Below are positions 35,746-45,675 of a DNA stretch of 64,000 nt, piece by piece; positions within the stretch are counted from its first letter, which is position 1; each line of letters begins with the position of its first letter. The DNA is from DAOUVR01 sp034430535 (GTDB lineage Bacteria > Chloroflexota > Dehalococcoidia > E44-bin15): NCBI GenBank assembly GCA_964443325.1, contig CAYUCL010000007.1, positions 10,188-74,187 on the forward strand, in the 5' to 3' direction. Made by a program: the position numbers and the translations under genes. The notes beneath the pieces were generated by a model. That model was not told the DNA's origin. It searched no databases and saw only the letters and a list, made by a program, of their open reading frames with translations.

Positions 35746-35790
35746 GTTGGAGCATCTGCTCCAACTGAGCCGAGAGCAGATGCTCTCGGC
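35746..35790 (+). repeat. Tandem palindrome repeat, canonical copy
   Basis: Two palindromes separated by three bases: GTTGGAGCATCTGCTCCAAC (35746-35765) and GCCGAGAGCA-GA-TGCTCTCGGC (35769-35790). The cores GAGCATCTGCTC and GAGCAGATGCTC are reverse complements of each other. The element can fold as two hairpins or as one long hairpin. It lies between the promoter and the valS start. Confidence 0.85.
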
Positions 35791-35852
35791 TACCCCTTGT
35801 TTTCAGGCAGGCCCTTGCATGATGATGAAGGAAAGGACTGAATATTTACAAC

Positions 35853-38498
35853 ATGGCGCAAAAACTGTCTGACATACCCAAAGCCTACGACCCACAAAAA
35901 GTGGAGGCAAAGTGGTATCAGTTCTGGCTTGATAGAGGCTACTTTACTCCTACGATTGACCACAACAAGAAGCCCTTTGTCATAATCATGCCCCCGCCCA
36001 ATATCACCGGCGAGTTGCATTTGGGGCATGCCCTGACGGCAACCCTGGAAGACCTTATGATTCGCTGGCACCGCATGAAGGGCGACCCAACACTCTGGCT
36101 CCCCGGCGTCGACCATGCTGGCATTGCCACCCAGTTTGTTGTGGAGCAAGCACTCGCTCAGGAAGGCCTCTCAAGGCATGAACTGGGACGGGATATGTTC
36201 TTGGAACGGATATGGCAGTGGATAAAAGAATATAGGGGCACCATCGCCGAGCAGCATAAAAGGCTTGGCGTCTCCTGCGACTGGAGCAGGGAGCGCTTCA
36301 CCATGGACGAGGGCCCGTCAAAGGCAGTACGCACCACATTCGTCCACCTCTATGAAAAGGGGCTCATCTATAGAGGGGAGCGTATTATAAATTGGTGTCC
36401 CCGTTGCGCTACTGCCCTCTCCGACCTCGAGGTAGAGCACGAGGAGATTGAGGGACACCTATATTATGTCAACTATAGGCTTGCCGATGAAAACGGATTT
36501 ATCACCGTTGCCACCACACGTCCCGAGACCATCCTTGGCGATACTGCGGTAGCGGTGAACCCAGACGATGAGCGCTATAAAGACATGGTAGGAAAGACGG
36601 CTATCCTCCCCGCCATCGGCAGGGAAATCCCCATTATAACCGACAACGCCGTTGACCCTGCCTTCGGCACCGGTGCGGTGAAGATAACCCCAGCCCATGA
36701 TCCGGTAGACTTCGAGGTGGGACAGCAGCAAGATTTAGACTCCGTGAATATCCTCAATACCGATGGCACGATGAACGAGAACGCCGGCCTCTATGCCGGG
36801 CTCGACCGCTTCGCCTGCCGCCAGGCAATTCTCGCCGACCTGGAAAAGGAAGGGCTGCTGGTTAAGATAGAGCCCCATATTCATTCAGTAGGACACTGCT
36901 GCCGCTGCAATACTACAGTCGAGCCATGGGTCAGCAAGCAGTGGTTTATCAAGATTGCGCCCCTGGCTCTACCAGCCATCAATGCTGTAGTCGACGGCAG
37001 GGTAAAGATCATCCCGGAGCGCTTCACCAAGGTCTACCTGAACTGGCTGGAAAACATCCGCGATTGGTGCATCAGCCGACAGCTCTGGTGGGGGCATAGA
37101 ATCCCGGTTTGGTATTGTGGCAAGTGCGGCGAACTTACCGTAACTATCGATGACCCAAAATCCTGTTCCCATTGCGGCTCACCAGATATCGTCCAGGACC
37201 CGGATGTCCTCGATACCTGGTTCAGCTCGGCGCTCTGGCCCCACTCCACCCTTGGCTGGCCTGAGCAGACCCAGGATTTACAGTATTTCTATCCCACCTC
37301 GGTAATGGAAACGGGGTATGACATCCTCTTCTTCTGGGTAGCGAGGATGATTATGATGGGCCTGGAGAATACCGGGGAAATTCCTTTCAACGACGTTTAT
37401 CTCCATGGGCTGGTACGCGATGAAAAGGGGGAGAAGATGAGCAAGGTGAAGGGCAATGTCTTGAACCCCCTCGATGCCATCGACCAGTATGGCACCGATG
37501 CCCTGCGCTTTGCCCTATCCACCGGAACCTCGCCGGGGAACGACATCAGGCTGAGCAGTCAAAGGCTGGAGGCAGCCCGCAACTTCGCCAACAAAATGTG
37601 GAATGCTGCCCGCTTCGTAGTGGGCAACATGGAAAAGGGGATGAGTGTCACCAAGATTGGCAGAGCTACCTTGCCTCTGGAGGACCGCTGGATTCTGAGC
37701 CGACTCAGCCATCTGGTAACGGCGGTGAGCAAGCTCATGGATGACTTCCAATTTGGCGAGGCTGAGAGGCAGATACATGACTTCCTGTGGGGCGATTTCT
37801 GCGATTGGTATATCGAGATAGCGAAGCTTCGCCTCAATGAATCCCCATCCCCAATGCCCGTTCTCGCCTATGTCCTCGAGACCTCACTGCGATTGCTCCA
37901 CCCCTTCATGCCTTTTGTCACCGAGGAAATATGGCAAAACCTCAAGGAGCGCCTCGTTGAGGAAATGGCGGAATCCATCATGATCGCTCCCTATCCCACC
38001 GCTGATGAAGGAGCAATAGATGCCGCGGCGGAAAAGCATATGGAGTTGGTCATCGAGATCATCCGGTCAATAAGAAACGAGCGCGCCGAGTTCAAGGTGG
38101 AGCCCTCAAAGTGGATCGCGGCATTAATTGTTCCACACGATGCTAAGTCTACTATCGAGAGTCAAGTCCGTGCCATCGAAACCCTTGCCCGGGTAAGACC
38201 GCTCACCATCATCGAGACTAAAAATGCCAGGCCCGATAAGGCCAAGACCCTGGTAATGAGCGGAGCAGAGGTAATCATCCCTATGGCCGGTATGGTAGAC
38301 CTTGGGGCGGAAAGACAGCGCCTTGAGAGAGAAATCGAGGAAAACCAGTCGGAAATCACGCGACTGGAGACCAGGCTGAAGGACGAGGAGTTTCTTTCCA
38401 AGGCACCAGCTCACATCGTCAGTCGAGAAAGACAAAGGCTCGAGGAATTTAAGACAAAGGCAGAAAGACTAAATCAAAGGATTAGTGAGCTGGGTTAG
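35853..38498 (+). CDS. valS: Valyl-tRNA synthetase
   Basis: A class I aminoacyl-tRNA synthetase, 881 residues, full length. The HIGH motif is PPNITGELHLGHAL and the KMSKS motif is KMSKVKGN. Zinc-type cysteines occur in CCRCNT and YCGKCGEL...CSHCGSPD. The editing (CP1) domain includes ATTRPETILGDTAVAV. The C-terminal coiled-coil arm is DLGAERQRLEREIEENQ. The start is ATG 35853. No T-box is visible; regulation may involve the palindromes in the leader. Confidence 0.97.
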   Translation: MAQKLSDIPKAYDPQKVEAKWYQFWLDRGYFTPTIDHNKKPFVIIMPPPNITGELHLGHALTATLEDLMIRWHRMKGDPTLWLPGVDHAGIATQFVVEQALAQEGLSRHELGRDMFLERIWQWIKEYRGTIAEQHKRLGVSCDWSRERFTMDEGPSKAVRTTFVHLYEKGLIYRGERIINWCPRCATALSDLEVEHEEIEGHLYYVNYRLADENGFITVATTRPETILGDTAVAVNPDDERYKDMVGKTAILPAIGREIPIITDNAVDPAFGTGAVKITPAHDPVDFEVGQQQDLDSVNILNTDGTMNENAGLYAGLDRFACRQAILADLEKEGLLVKIEPHIHSVGHCCRCNTTVEPWVSKQWFIKIAPLALPAINAVVDGRVKIIPERFTKVYLNWLENIRDWCISRQLWWGHRIPVWYCGKCGELTVTIDDPKSCSHCGSPDIVQDPDVLDTWFSSALWPHSTLGWPEQTQDLQYFYPTSVMETGYDILFFWVARMIMMGLENTGEIPFNDVYLHGLVRDEKGEKMSKVKGNVLNPLDAIDQYGTDALRFALSTGTSPGNDIRLSSQRLEAARNFANKMWNAARFVVGNMEKGMSVTKIGRATLPLEDRWILSRLSHLVTAVSKLMDDFQFGEAERQIHDFLWGDFCDWYIEIAKLRLNESPSPMPVLAYVLETSLRLLHPFMPFVTEEIWQNLKERLVEEMAESIMIAPYPTADEGAIDAAAEKHMELVIEIIRSIRNERAEFKVEPSKWIAALIVPHDAKSTIESQVRAIETLARVRPLTIIETKNARPDKAKTLVMSGAEVIIPMAGMVDLGAERQRLEREIEENQSEITRLETRLKDEEFLSKAPAHIVSRERQRLEEFKTKAERLNQRISELG

Positions 38499-39240
38499 GG
38501 CTGTTGTTTGATGGCATTTGAGGGTTATCTGTGTGTGAAAATCCCCTGCGGTGTTTGTTTACTGCCCATTGGCGCTCAAGCTCGTGGAGCCCCCTTTTCG
38601 TGTCGCTGGCAACACGCTCTTTATCACAGTTGTTTAGCCGATACTTAAACAGCCAGCAGGTGAACTCCTTGCACTCAGTGAGCTCCATAGACCTGCGCTG
38701 GGGATAGCCCTTTTCCCGCTTGAATCTGCGTAGCAACGCTGTCATTGTAGCGTCATATATTTGCTCATAGGCCAACTCAGTTATGTGATTGCCATCAAGA
38801 GCATAGACATGTTGCTCCTTGCGCACCTTCTCCTCCACGGCGAGGAGCAATGCCTCCTCCACAATGATGCCATAGAAATAATTGAGATGAGCACAGTATT
38901 TGGCCTCACCAATGCATTGCCGAAACTCCTCAGTACTGACAGCGATAGGGGCCTTGCCCCAGAAGATGAGATCGATAATTTCTTCTTCTAGAACTAGATG
39001 GCCGACCTCCTGTAACAGGCGCTCAGCGAGAAGCAGCCAATCGAAGGCTTCATTGGCGATTAGATAGCGATAGTCCCGCCCGTTATAGGTTTCCTCAGTC
39101 TTGTCCCATAGCCCGATAGCTTCAAGAAGGGCAATATACCAGTGCTTTCCCTGGGCGATAGCCTCCTTCAGATGGCGAACCGCCGCGCTATCTTCGGAAA
39201 CTTCCATATTGCCAAGAGGTTGTAGCTGGTCCTCCATCAT
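38482..39240 (-). CDS. Hypothetical protein downstream of polX
   Basis: A protein of about 252 residues without a recognised domain. It is helical and acidic at first (RHLKEAIAQGKHWYIALLEAIGLW), then has LIANEAFDWLLLAERLLQEV and a basic C-terminus (ALLRRFKREKGYPQRR). Scattered cysteines show no metal pattern. ATG 39240 is chosen over the longer frame from 39282, because it begins just after the polX stop with GAGGGT ahead. It is probably co-transcribed with polX. Its 3' end overlaps valS by 17 bases on the opposite strand. Probably restricted to related taxa. Confidence 0.7.
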   Translation of the reverse strand: MMEDQLQPLGNMEVSEDSAAVRHLKEAIAQGKHWYIALLEAIGLWDKTEETYNGRDYRYLIANEAFDWLLLAERLLQEVGHLVLEEEIIDLIFWGKAPIAVSTEEFRQCIGEAKYCAHLNYFYGIIVEEALLLAVEEKVRKEQHVYALDGNHITELAYEQIYDATMTALLRRFKREKGYPQRRSMELTECKEFTCWLFKYRLNNCDKERVASDTKRGLHELERQWAVNKHRRGFSHTDNPQMPSNNSPNPAH

Positions 39241-39247
39241 ACCCTCA

Positions 39248-40969
39248 CTAACCACGCCTGAGAAATGCCTCCACCTCTCCAAGTGGTCTGGTGTTCAATA
39301 TGTGTTTAGCTTCACACCAGCCACGCCGTGCCACGCCGACCCCAAAACGAATGAGGTCTAAATGGGAGACGCTATGGGCATCGGTGGAGATGATAAGCTT
39401 CACCCCTAGCTCCCTGGCCCGAGAGGCATGGATATCCTTGAGGTCAAGGCGGCTGGGCATGGCGTTTATCTCCAGCGCCGTATCTGTCTCCACGGCAGCG
39501 TTAAAAACAGCCTCCATATCCACCATTATCGGTTCACGCTCTCCCAACAGGCGGCATGTGGGATGAGCTAGCACATCCACATGAGGGTTCCTTATCGCCC
39601 GAAGGACCCGCTCCGTCATCTTACCCTGCTCCTGGTTCATCGCCGAGTGCACCGCGGCAACCACTATGTCCAGCTCGGAAAGCAGCTCATCGGGGAGGTC
39701 GAGGCTGCCATCGGCGCGGATGTCCACCTCTATTCCCGTCAGGATGCGAAAACCGTCCATTCGTTGGTTCAGCTTTTTGATTTCGCCGATCTGGTTCCTC
39801 AAGCGCTCTTCATTCAGCCCTCGCGCCACGCCTCGCCCCGCTGAGTGCTCGGTGATAGCCATATATTCATAGCCCTTCGCCCTGGCAGCGAGGGCCATAG
39901 CCTCAATCGAATCATGCCCGTCGCTCCAATCGGTGTGCACATGAAGGTCTCCCTTCAGGTCACCAAGCTCGATGAGCCTGGGGATGGCGTTTTGCTCCGC
40001 CATCTCCACCTCCCACTGCCCCTCCCTCAGCTCCGGCGGGATGAACTGGAGCTCTAGCCTCCCATAGAAGCCTTCCTCAGTGGTGAATTTCTCCATGACC
40101 CCGCTCTCCAGGTCGGTGATTCCGTATTCGCTCAGCTTCAGCTTCTGACGATGCCCCCGTTCCCGGAGAACGATGTTATGCTGTTTTGAGCCGGTGAAGT
40201 ATTGAAGCAGGGAGCCAAAGCTGTCGTGGTCCACCAGCCTGAGGTCTATCTGCAGATCGCCAGGGACAAGCACACTGGCCTTGGTACCTCCCTTTACCAG
40301 CACCTCCATCACCTGAGGCAGGCTAACAAAGGCATCGATGATGCTTTCGCGGTCATCGGCGGCGCCCATGACGTCGATGTCGCCAACCGTCTCTCGAAAG
40401 CGACGCATGCTCCCCGCCGGGATGAGGTTCTTCAGCCCGGGGCATCTTTGAAGCTCAGCCATAATCTCCTCGACCACGGGCAAGGCCTCGCCGATGGGGG
40501 TGCGCCGCTCCTTGGTACGCATCGCCTCAAGCTGGCGCAGGATATTCTCCGCCACCTTATCGCCCAACCGGGGCATTGTAGCAACACGCCCATCGCGGAC
40601 CGCCGCCTCAAGGTCATCCACGCTGTGAACTCCAAGCTCATTGCTCAGTCGCATGGCGATTTTGGGACCAACGCCAGGGATATCAAGAAGATCGCTTATG
40701 CCCTCTGGGAACTCGGCACGCAGCTCGTCGTAGTAGCGCAGGTGTCCAGTGGTTACCATCTCCACCGTCTTTTTAGCGATAGCATCGCCGACGCCTGGAA
40801 TCTCCTTGAGGTCAGCCCCCTCCTTCACCATCTGCTCGATCTCTTTTGGTAGGTGCTCGAAGGCGCGCACCGCCTTCTGATACGCCCGTATCTTAAATAC
40901 GTTCTCCCCCTTGAGCTCAAGCAGGTCGGCGATATCCTGAAACACCTTGGCAATGGCTACGTTTTTCAT
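39248..40969 (-). CDS. polX: DNA polymerase/3'-5' exonuclease PolX
   Basis: A family X repair polymerase of 573 residues. N-terminal helix-hairpin-helix segments (LKEIPGVGDAIAKKTVEM, LLDIPGVGPKIAMRL) precede the nucleotidyltransferase palm (PAGSMRRFRETVGDIDVM). The C-terminal PHP phosphoesterase domain carries DLHVHTDWSDGHDS, MAITEHSAGRG and ISTDAHS, with all metal-site His and Asp present. It would fill gaps in base excision repair. The ATG at 40969 lies 11 bases after the stop of the island gene upstream. Confidence 0.94.
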   Translation of the reverse strand: MKNVAIAKVFQDIADLLELKGENVFKIRAYQKAVRAFEHLPKEIEQMVKEGADLKEIPGVGDAIAKKTVEMVTTGHLRYYDELRAEFPEGISDLLDIPGVGPKIAMRLSNELGVHSVDDLEAAVRDGRVATMPRLGDKVAENILRQLEAMRTKERRTPIGEALPVVEEIMAELQRCPGLKNLIPAGSMRRFRETVGDIDVMGAADDRESIIDAFVSLPQVMEVLVKGGTKASVLVPGDLQIDLRLVDHDSFGSLLQYFTGSKQHNIVLRERGHRQKLKLSEYGITDLESGVMEKFTTEEGFYGRLELQFIPPELREGQWEVEMAEQNAIPRLIELGDLKGDLHVHTDWSDGHDSIEAMALAARAKGYEYMAITEHSAGRGVARGLNEERLRNQIGEIKKLNQRMDGFRILTGIEVDIRADGSLDLPDELLSELDIVVAAVHSAMNQEQGKMTERVLRAIRNPHVDVLAHPTCRLLGEREPIMVDMEAVFNAAVETDTALEINAMPSRLDLKDIHASRARELGVKLIISTDAHSVSHLDLIRFGVGVARRGWCEAKHILNTRPLGEVEAFLRRG

Positions 40970-40979
40970 GGCTCACCAT

Positions 40980-41450
40980 TTAAATGCCTACTTTTGCTTT
41001 GAGGTCTTTAACTTTTTGTGGAGAATAGCCGAACTTATCAGCCATAACTTCCTCAAGAGCCTTGGGAGGACTGAGACGGAGCCTTCTGCTTCTCAGGATT
41101 TCTCCATTTATGTCAACTAACTCAACGCTATAATCATGAAAGGTAATTGAAACAAAATTCATATAGGCAAACAAACTACGATACATTGGTCTAAGCCAAA
41201 GCGCTTTTCGGTATCGAACTACAATATAAAGACCATAAAAGCACCAGTTTGCAATTAAGACCCAATCACGATTGCCCTTTCGATAGAAAAGATGTCCATT
41301 TTCGCCACCTTTAACCTTATAGAAATATTGCCCATCCCCGAACACAATCTCATCATCCTTTTTGCTTAGAAGGATGACCGCAGCAAGTTCATGTATGGCC
41401 TCATTATCAAGGTTAAAATTGAAACCCGATGTAACTACTCCATCAAGCAT
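40980..41450 (-). CDS. Unknown protein, partner of the GHKL ATPase
   Basis: A 156-residue protein with no recognised family. It is rich in beta strands and aromatic residues (DGQYFYKVKGGENGHLFYRK, YGLYIVVRYRKALWLRP, VSITFHDYSVELVDINGE). The last 30 residues are a helical, basic tail (KALEEVMADKFGYSPQKVKDL) that might bind nucleic acid. GGAGATAAAAT precedes the ATG at 41450. It starts 20 bases after the GHKL gene and shares its AT-rich composition, so it is the second gene of a two-gene insert. Confidence 0.65.
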   Translation of the reverse strand: MLDGVVTSGFNFNLDNEAIHELAAVILLSKKDDEIVFGDGQYFYKVKGGENGHLFYRKGNRDWVLIANWCFYGLYIVVRYRKALWLRPMYRSLFAYMNFVSITFHDYSVELVDINGEILRSRRLRLSPPKALEEVMADKFGYSPQKVKDLKAKVGI

Positions 41451-41470
41451 ATTTTATCTCCTGTAATCTA

Positions 41471-43048
41471 TCACGATTTTGCTTTGCACAGGTGCTCAAT
41501 CATATCCGAGATTACATAAACCCTCAGAATAAATGTCTTCGTTACATTATGAGCTTCCCTAATAGTAAAATGCATTTCTTTTTGATGACCAAAGTGATCT
41601 TTATCTGTGCCATCTTTTAGTTCAATGCTTACGATACTATCTGGACGGTCATCTATGTATTTAGTCTTCTTCCTCTCAAAATCCGCAGCCTTAATCTCCC
41701 AGCAACATACATCCGGCTTAGTTTTAAAGTCGTGGTTATGAACAAAAAAATGATCTAATGTAGTTTCTACTTCCAATTCAGAAATAAAATTTGGGTCTCT
41801 TTTATCTTGAGATAGTGGCCACTTTACGATGCAATCAATATGTGAGCCACTATTGTAGTCAAGTATTTGAAACGGTAATAATCCCTTTTGACAAAGCTGA
41901 GCAATGATTAAAACTACCTCTTGTTCAAACTCAGGGTTACTTGCAAAATTTATTTCCAATTGCTTTAAGTACTTATTTGGAGCATGGAATTTGTTTCTTG
42001 ATTCTTCAATACGCTGAAGTAACTGTGTATAGGTCTGCTCCTGTTTCTCAACGAGTCCTTGAGTAATGTAGTCATTTATAACTTGTTGTACTGGCTCCTT
42101 TATCCTGTCTGTAATTTCACCGATTATTTCGCTATCGAAGAAATCCTCTCTGTTAGCCTGGATAGATCTCTGCAAATAATCGGCTTCTACAAATCCTCTA
42201 ACTCTGTAAGCTATCGTAGCAGGAGAGGTTAACTCAGAATAAAGTATGGAATATAGATCCCTTTCAATTACACGCCCATTTACTACCAAATATATGCCGC
42301 GCTTTTCAACGGGGTAAATCGGTGTTTGGTGATTAACATGTATAGAACACTTGGATTTGTATGACGGATCTATATTGTCTAGCGTGAAATCAAATTCCTT
42401 TTTTATCCAACTAGATTCATCAAAGTCATCCTTCTTGATTTCAAGGTCATTAAGTCTTATTTTAAAATCATAAGATAATGGTAAATTAGATAGTTTATAG
42501 CGGATTAGATTATAAATCTCCTTGTTTCGTAAATTAAGCATATTGTTATTTATTTCTATGGTAGTTCCATATTCAGGATTTAGTAAATGTGGTCTATATT
42601 CTTCACTCTCAACGGACTCGGAAATCCTAATATCTTGAAGTTTTCCATCCTCGCCAAAAATCTTTTCTATTTCTAAAAATAACGGCTTCTCCCCCTCTTC
42701 AAGAGTGAAAATTCTTATAAAGTCGCCCAAAGCAAAAAAGGAGACTATACCTATTCCAAAACTCCCTAGTAATCTTCTGTGGAATTTGGGTGTTGTCTCA
42801 TTGTTTTCAATCATCATCCGTTTTTTTGATTTAGCTATCGTTATCAATTCATCTAAATCATCTTTGTCCATTCCACATCCATTATCTTTAACCAAAATCT
42901 GCTGTGATTCACCCTTAGTCAAAATTTCAACTGTTGAAGCATCAGCATCATAAGAATTTGCACATAATTCTACTAAGACATTTTCTGGTCTATAAATTGT
43001 TTTTCCAAGAAAAGGGATAAGTTCCTTAAAATCCACTTTCCAATTCAT
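41471..43048 (-). CDS. GHKL (Hsp90/MutL/MORC-type) ATPase with possible C-terminal nuclease motif
   Basis: A 525-residue protein. The Bergerat ATP site is complete: ELCANSYDADAS (Asn31), VKDNGCGMDKDDL (Asp55) and LGSFGIGIVSFF (residues 95-105). A middle domain of the S5/transducer type (GIYLVVNGRVIERDLYSIL, FVEADYLQRSIQANREDFF) follows, as in MutL and MORC relatives. The C-terminus has HIDCIVKWPL and PDVCCWEIKA (Asp446, Glu451, Lys453), which fits a PD-(D/E)xK nuclease. GGAGGG precedes ATG 43048. It lies 24 bases after secA and is far more AT-rich. Prokaryotic GHKL-nuclease fusions occur in restriction-like systems; defence is inferred. The nuclease call is tentative. Confidence 0.75.
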   Translation of the reverse strand: MNWKVDFKELIPFLGKTIYRPENVLVELCANSYDADASTVEILTKGESQQILVKDNGCGMDKDDLDELITIAKSKKRMMIENNETTPKFHRRLLGSFGIGIVSFFALGDFIRIFTLEEGEKPLFLEIEKIFGEDGKLQDIRISESVESEEYRPHLLNPEYGTTIEINNNMLNLRNKEIYNLIRYKLSNLPLSYDFKIRLNDLEIKKDDFDESSWIKKEFDFTLDNIDPSYKSKCSIHVNHQTPIYPVEKRGIYLVVNGRVIERDLYSILYSELTSPATIAYRVRGFVEADYLQRSIQANREDFFDSEIIGEITDRIKEPVQQVINDYITQGLVEKQEQTYTQLLQRIEESRNKFHAPNKYLKQLEINFASNPEFEQEVVLIIAQLCQKGLLPFQILDYNSGSHIDCIVKWPLSQDKRDPNFISELEVETTLDHFFVHNHDFKTKPDVCCWEIKAADFERKKTKYIDDRPDSIVSIELKDGTDKDHFGHQKEMHFTIREAHNVTKTFILRVYVISDMIEHLCKAKS

Positions 43049-43072
43049 AATAACCCTCCGTTTGGCATCATC

Positions 43073-45673
43073 TCACCTTCCGCAGCAGTGTTTGTATTTC
43101 TTGCCTGAGCCGCAGGGGCAAGGGTCGTTGCGCCCCACTTTCTTCTTGCCCACGGCTACTGCTTCCTTCCGCTTCGCTGCCTCCGCCATCGGCGACGGGG
43201 CACGCGCCTTCTCCTTGGCTATGCTCACCCGAAAGATGGTATGCACTACATCGTGGGCGATGCCTGCCAGCAGGCTGTCAAACACCTCATGTCCCCGCTG
43301 CTTGTAAATAACGAGAGGGTCCCTCTGCGCTGTAGCCTCCAACCCTACCCCGCGGCGCATCTCGTCCATGGCGGTGAGATGGTCCATCCACAGACGGTCA
43401 ATGGTGCGGAGCATCACCAGCCTCTCAAGCACCCTCATGTTCTCCTCCCCGAACTCCCGCTCCCTCTCCTCGTATAGTGTATCGACATACTCCAGGAGCT
43501 TCTCTTCGACTTCGCTTCGGCTCATCTGGGATAGAGCGCTGGCATTCAACTGTGGAGATAAAGGCATGAATGTGCCCAAATCACTAAGCAGACCTTCAAC
43601 ATCCCATTCCTCGGAGCGGTCACCGTGGAGATAAGAAGCGACAAGGCCTTGAATCTCCTCTGTGAGCATCGACTGTATGTTGGCCTTGATGTCTGTGCCA
43701 GATAGAATCTTCCTTCTCTCCTCGTAGATCACCTCGCGGTGCTTGTTCACCACATCATCATAATCAACCAGGTGCTTCCTGATATCGAAGTTGTATCCCT
43801 CGACCTTGCTCTGGGCACTCTCGATAGCTTTACTCACCATTGAGTGCTCGATTGGGGTATCCTCATCGAAACTCATCCGTTCCAGTAAGCTCTTGACACG
43901 GTCGCCACCGAAGCGGCGCACCACATCATCCTCGAGCGATACATAGAAGCGGGAGCTTCCCGGGTCGCCCTGGCGCCCGGCGCGCCCTCTTAATTGATTG
44001 TCGATACGCCTTGCCTCGTGGCGCTCCGTTCCAATGACATGAAGCCCGCCCAGTTTTACCACCCCGTCGTGCTTCTCCTGCCATTCGCTCTCGTCCTGAC
44101 CCTCGGGGTTCGCCCCCAGTATTATGTCAACGCCACGTCCAGCCATATTGGTAGCCACGGTAACCGCCCCTGGCTCACCCGCCCGCTTTATGATATTTGC
44201 CTCCTTCTCATGCTGCTTGGCGTTTAGTACCTGATGAGAGACGCCCATGCGCTTCAGAAGCTCGCTAAGCTTCTCCGATTTCTCGATAGAGACCGTGCCC
44301 ACCAAGACGGAGTGCCCCTCAGCATGAAGCCTTTCGATCTCGCGAGCGACGGCGCGGAACTTGGCATCCTCATTCTGATATATTCTATCGGTGAAGTCGG
44401 TGCGAATCATCGGCATATTGGTGGGGATGACTACTACCTCGAGGCTATATATCTTGTGAAACTCCTCAGCTTCTGTGACCGCAGTGCCCGTCATACCGGC
44501 AAGCTTTTCATACAGACGGAAGTAGTTCTGGAAGGTTATGGTAGCAACGGTTACACTCTCCCGCTGAACCTGAACCCCTTCTTTGGCCTCAATCGCCTGG
44601 TGCAGGCCTTCGGAATAGCGACGACCGTGCATCAACCGACCGGTGAACTCATCCACAATGATGACCTGACCATCTTTGACCATATAATCCCGGTTCCTCT
44701 TAAAGAGCACATTTGCCTTCAGAGCGCTCTCCAGATAATGGGTAAGAAAGTAGTTCGACGGGTCATACAGGTCAGGCGCCTTCAGGAGTTCCTCCTTTCT
44801 CAGCATCTTCTCCACCTTGGATATGCCCTCGTCGGTCAGGGTGACCACCCGGTCCTTCTCATCAATCTCATAGTCCTCATCCTGGCGCAGGCGAGGAACC
44901 AGTCTGGCGAATGTCTGGTATCTCTGTGCCGCCTCCGTCGCCGCGCCGCTGATGATAAGTGGGGTGCGCGCCTCATCGATAAGGAGATTGTCCACCTCAT
45001 CAACTATGGCGTAGTGTAGTTCGCGTTGCACGCACCGCGAGAGGTTGTCCACCAGATTATCCCTGAGATAATCAAAACCAAACTCGTTGTTGGTGCCATA
45101 GGTAATATCCGCTTCATAGGCCTGGCGACGGGTGATGGGCTTTAAATGCCTCCAGGCGGGGTCCTCTGAGTCATAGTCCGGGTCGAAGAGAAAGGAAGCC
45201 TCATGCTGGATGCTGGAAACACTCAAGCCAAGGAGATTATAAATAGGGCCCATCCAGTGGCAGTCTCGCTTGGCCAGATAGTCGTTAACTGTTACTAAAT
45301 GAGCACCCTTGCCAATGAGGCCATTAAGATACATGGGGAGGGTCGCCACCAGGGTCTTGCCCTCACCGGTTTTCATCTCAGCTATCTTCCCTTGATGAAG
45401 GACAATGCCTCCCATAAGCTGGACATCGAAGTGGCGCTGCCCCAATGTTCGCTTGGCCGCCTCCCTGACCGCGGCGAAAGCCTCAGGCAGAAGCTGGTCC
45501 AGCGATTCGCCACTCTCCAGACGAGCCCGAAACTCGTCGGCCTTTTGACTAAGCCCCTGAGTAGACAGCGCCTCGAATTGAGGCTCAAGAGAATTGATAT
45601 GTTCAACAACGGGCTGGAGCCGCTTTAGCTCCTTCTCGTTGGAATCCAAAAGACCGCTAAACAACTTGACCAT
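43073..45673 (-). CDS. secA: Preprotein translocase ATPase SecA
   Basis: The motor of the Sec pathway, 866 residues, full length. Walker A is MKTGEGKTLVATLP and the DEAD-like motif is VDEVDNLLIDEARTPLII. The second nucleotide domain has NMAGRGVDIILG and GRAGRQGDPGSSRFYVSLEDD. The C-terminal zinc SEC-C motif is GRNDPCPCGSGKKYKHCCG. The ATG at 45673 lies two bases after the small gene upstream. It precedes the AT-rich GHKL insert. Confidence 0.97.
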   Translation of the reverse strand: MVKLFSGLLDSNEKELKRLQPVVEHINSLEPQFEALSTQGLSQKADEFRARLESGESLDQLLPEAFAAVREAAKRTLGQRHFDVQLMGGIVLHQGKIAEMKTGEGKTLVATLPMYLNGLIGKGAHLVTVNDYLAKRDCHWMGPIYNLLGLSVSSIQHEASFLFDPDYDSEDPAWRHLKPITRRQAYEADITYGTNNEFGFDYLRDNLVDNLSRCVQRELHYAIVDEVDNLLIDEARTPLIISGAATEAAQRYQTFARLVPRLRQDEDYEIDEKDRVVTLTDEGISKVEKMLRKEELLKAPDLYDPSNYFLTHYLESALKANVLFKRNRDYMVKDGQVIIVDEFTGRLMHGRRYSEGLHQAIEAKEGVQVQRESVTVATITFQNYFRLYEKLAGMTGTAVTEAEEFHKIYSLEVVVIPTNMPMIRTDFTDRIYQNEDAKFRAVAREIERLHAEGHSVLVGTVSIEKSEKLSELLKRMGVSHQVLNAKQHEKEANIIKRAGEPGAVTVATNMAGRGVDIILGANPEGQDESEWQEKHDGVVKLGGLHVIGTERHEARRIDNQLRGRAGRQGDPGSSRFYVSLEDDVVRRFGGDRVKSLLERMSFDEDTPIEHSMVSKAIESAQSKVEGYNFDIRKHLVDYDDVVNKHREVIYEERRKILSGTDIKANIQSMLTEEIQGLVASYLHGDRSEEWDVEGLLSDLGTFMPLSPQLNASALSQMSRSEVEEKLLEYVDTLYEEREREFGEENMRVLERLVMLRTIDRLWMDHLTAMDEMRRGVGLEATAQRDPLVIYKQRGHEVFDSLLAGIAHDVVHTIFRVSIAKEKARAPSPMAEAAKRKEAVAVGKKKVGRNDPCPCGSGKKYKHCCGR

Positions 45674-45675
45674 GC

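Noticed and set aside
35173..35852. T-box leader for valS or FMN riboswitch for ribD
   Set aside because: Looked for the T-box AGGGTGG-type motif and the conserved FMN riboswitch segments on both strands and found neither.
43062..45628. Plus-strand frames antisense to secA, some over 200 residues
   Set aside because: Shadows of the secA coding bias with no domains or ribosome sites.
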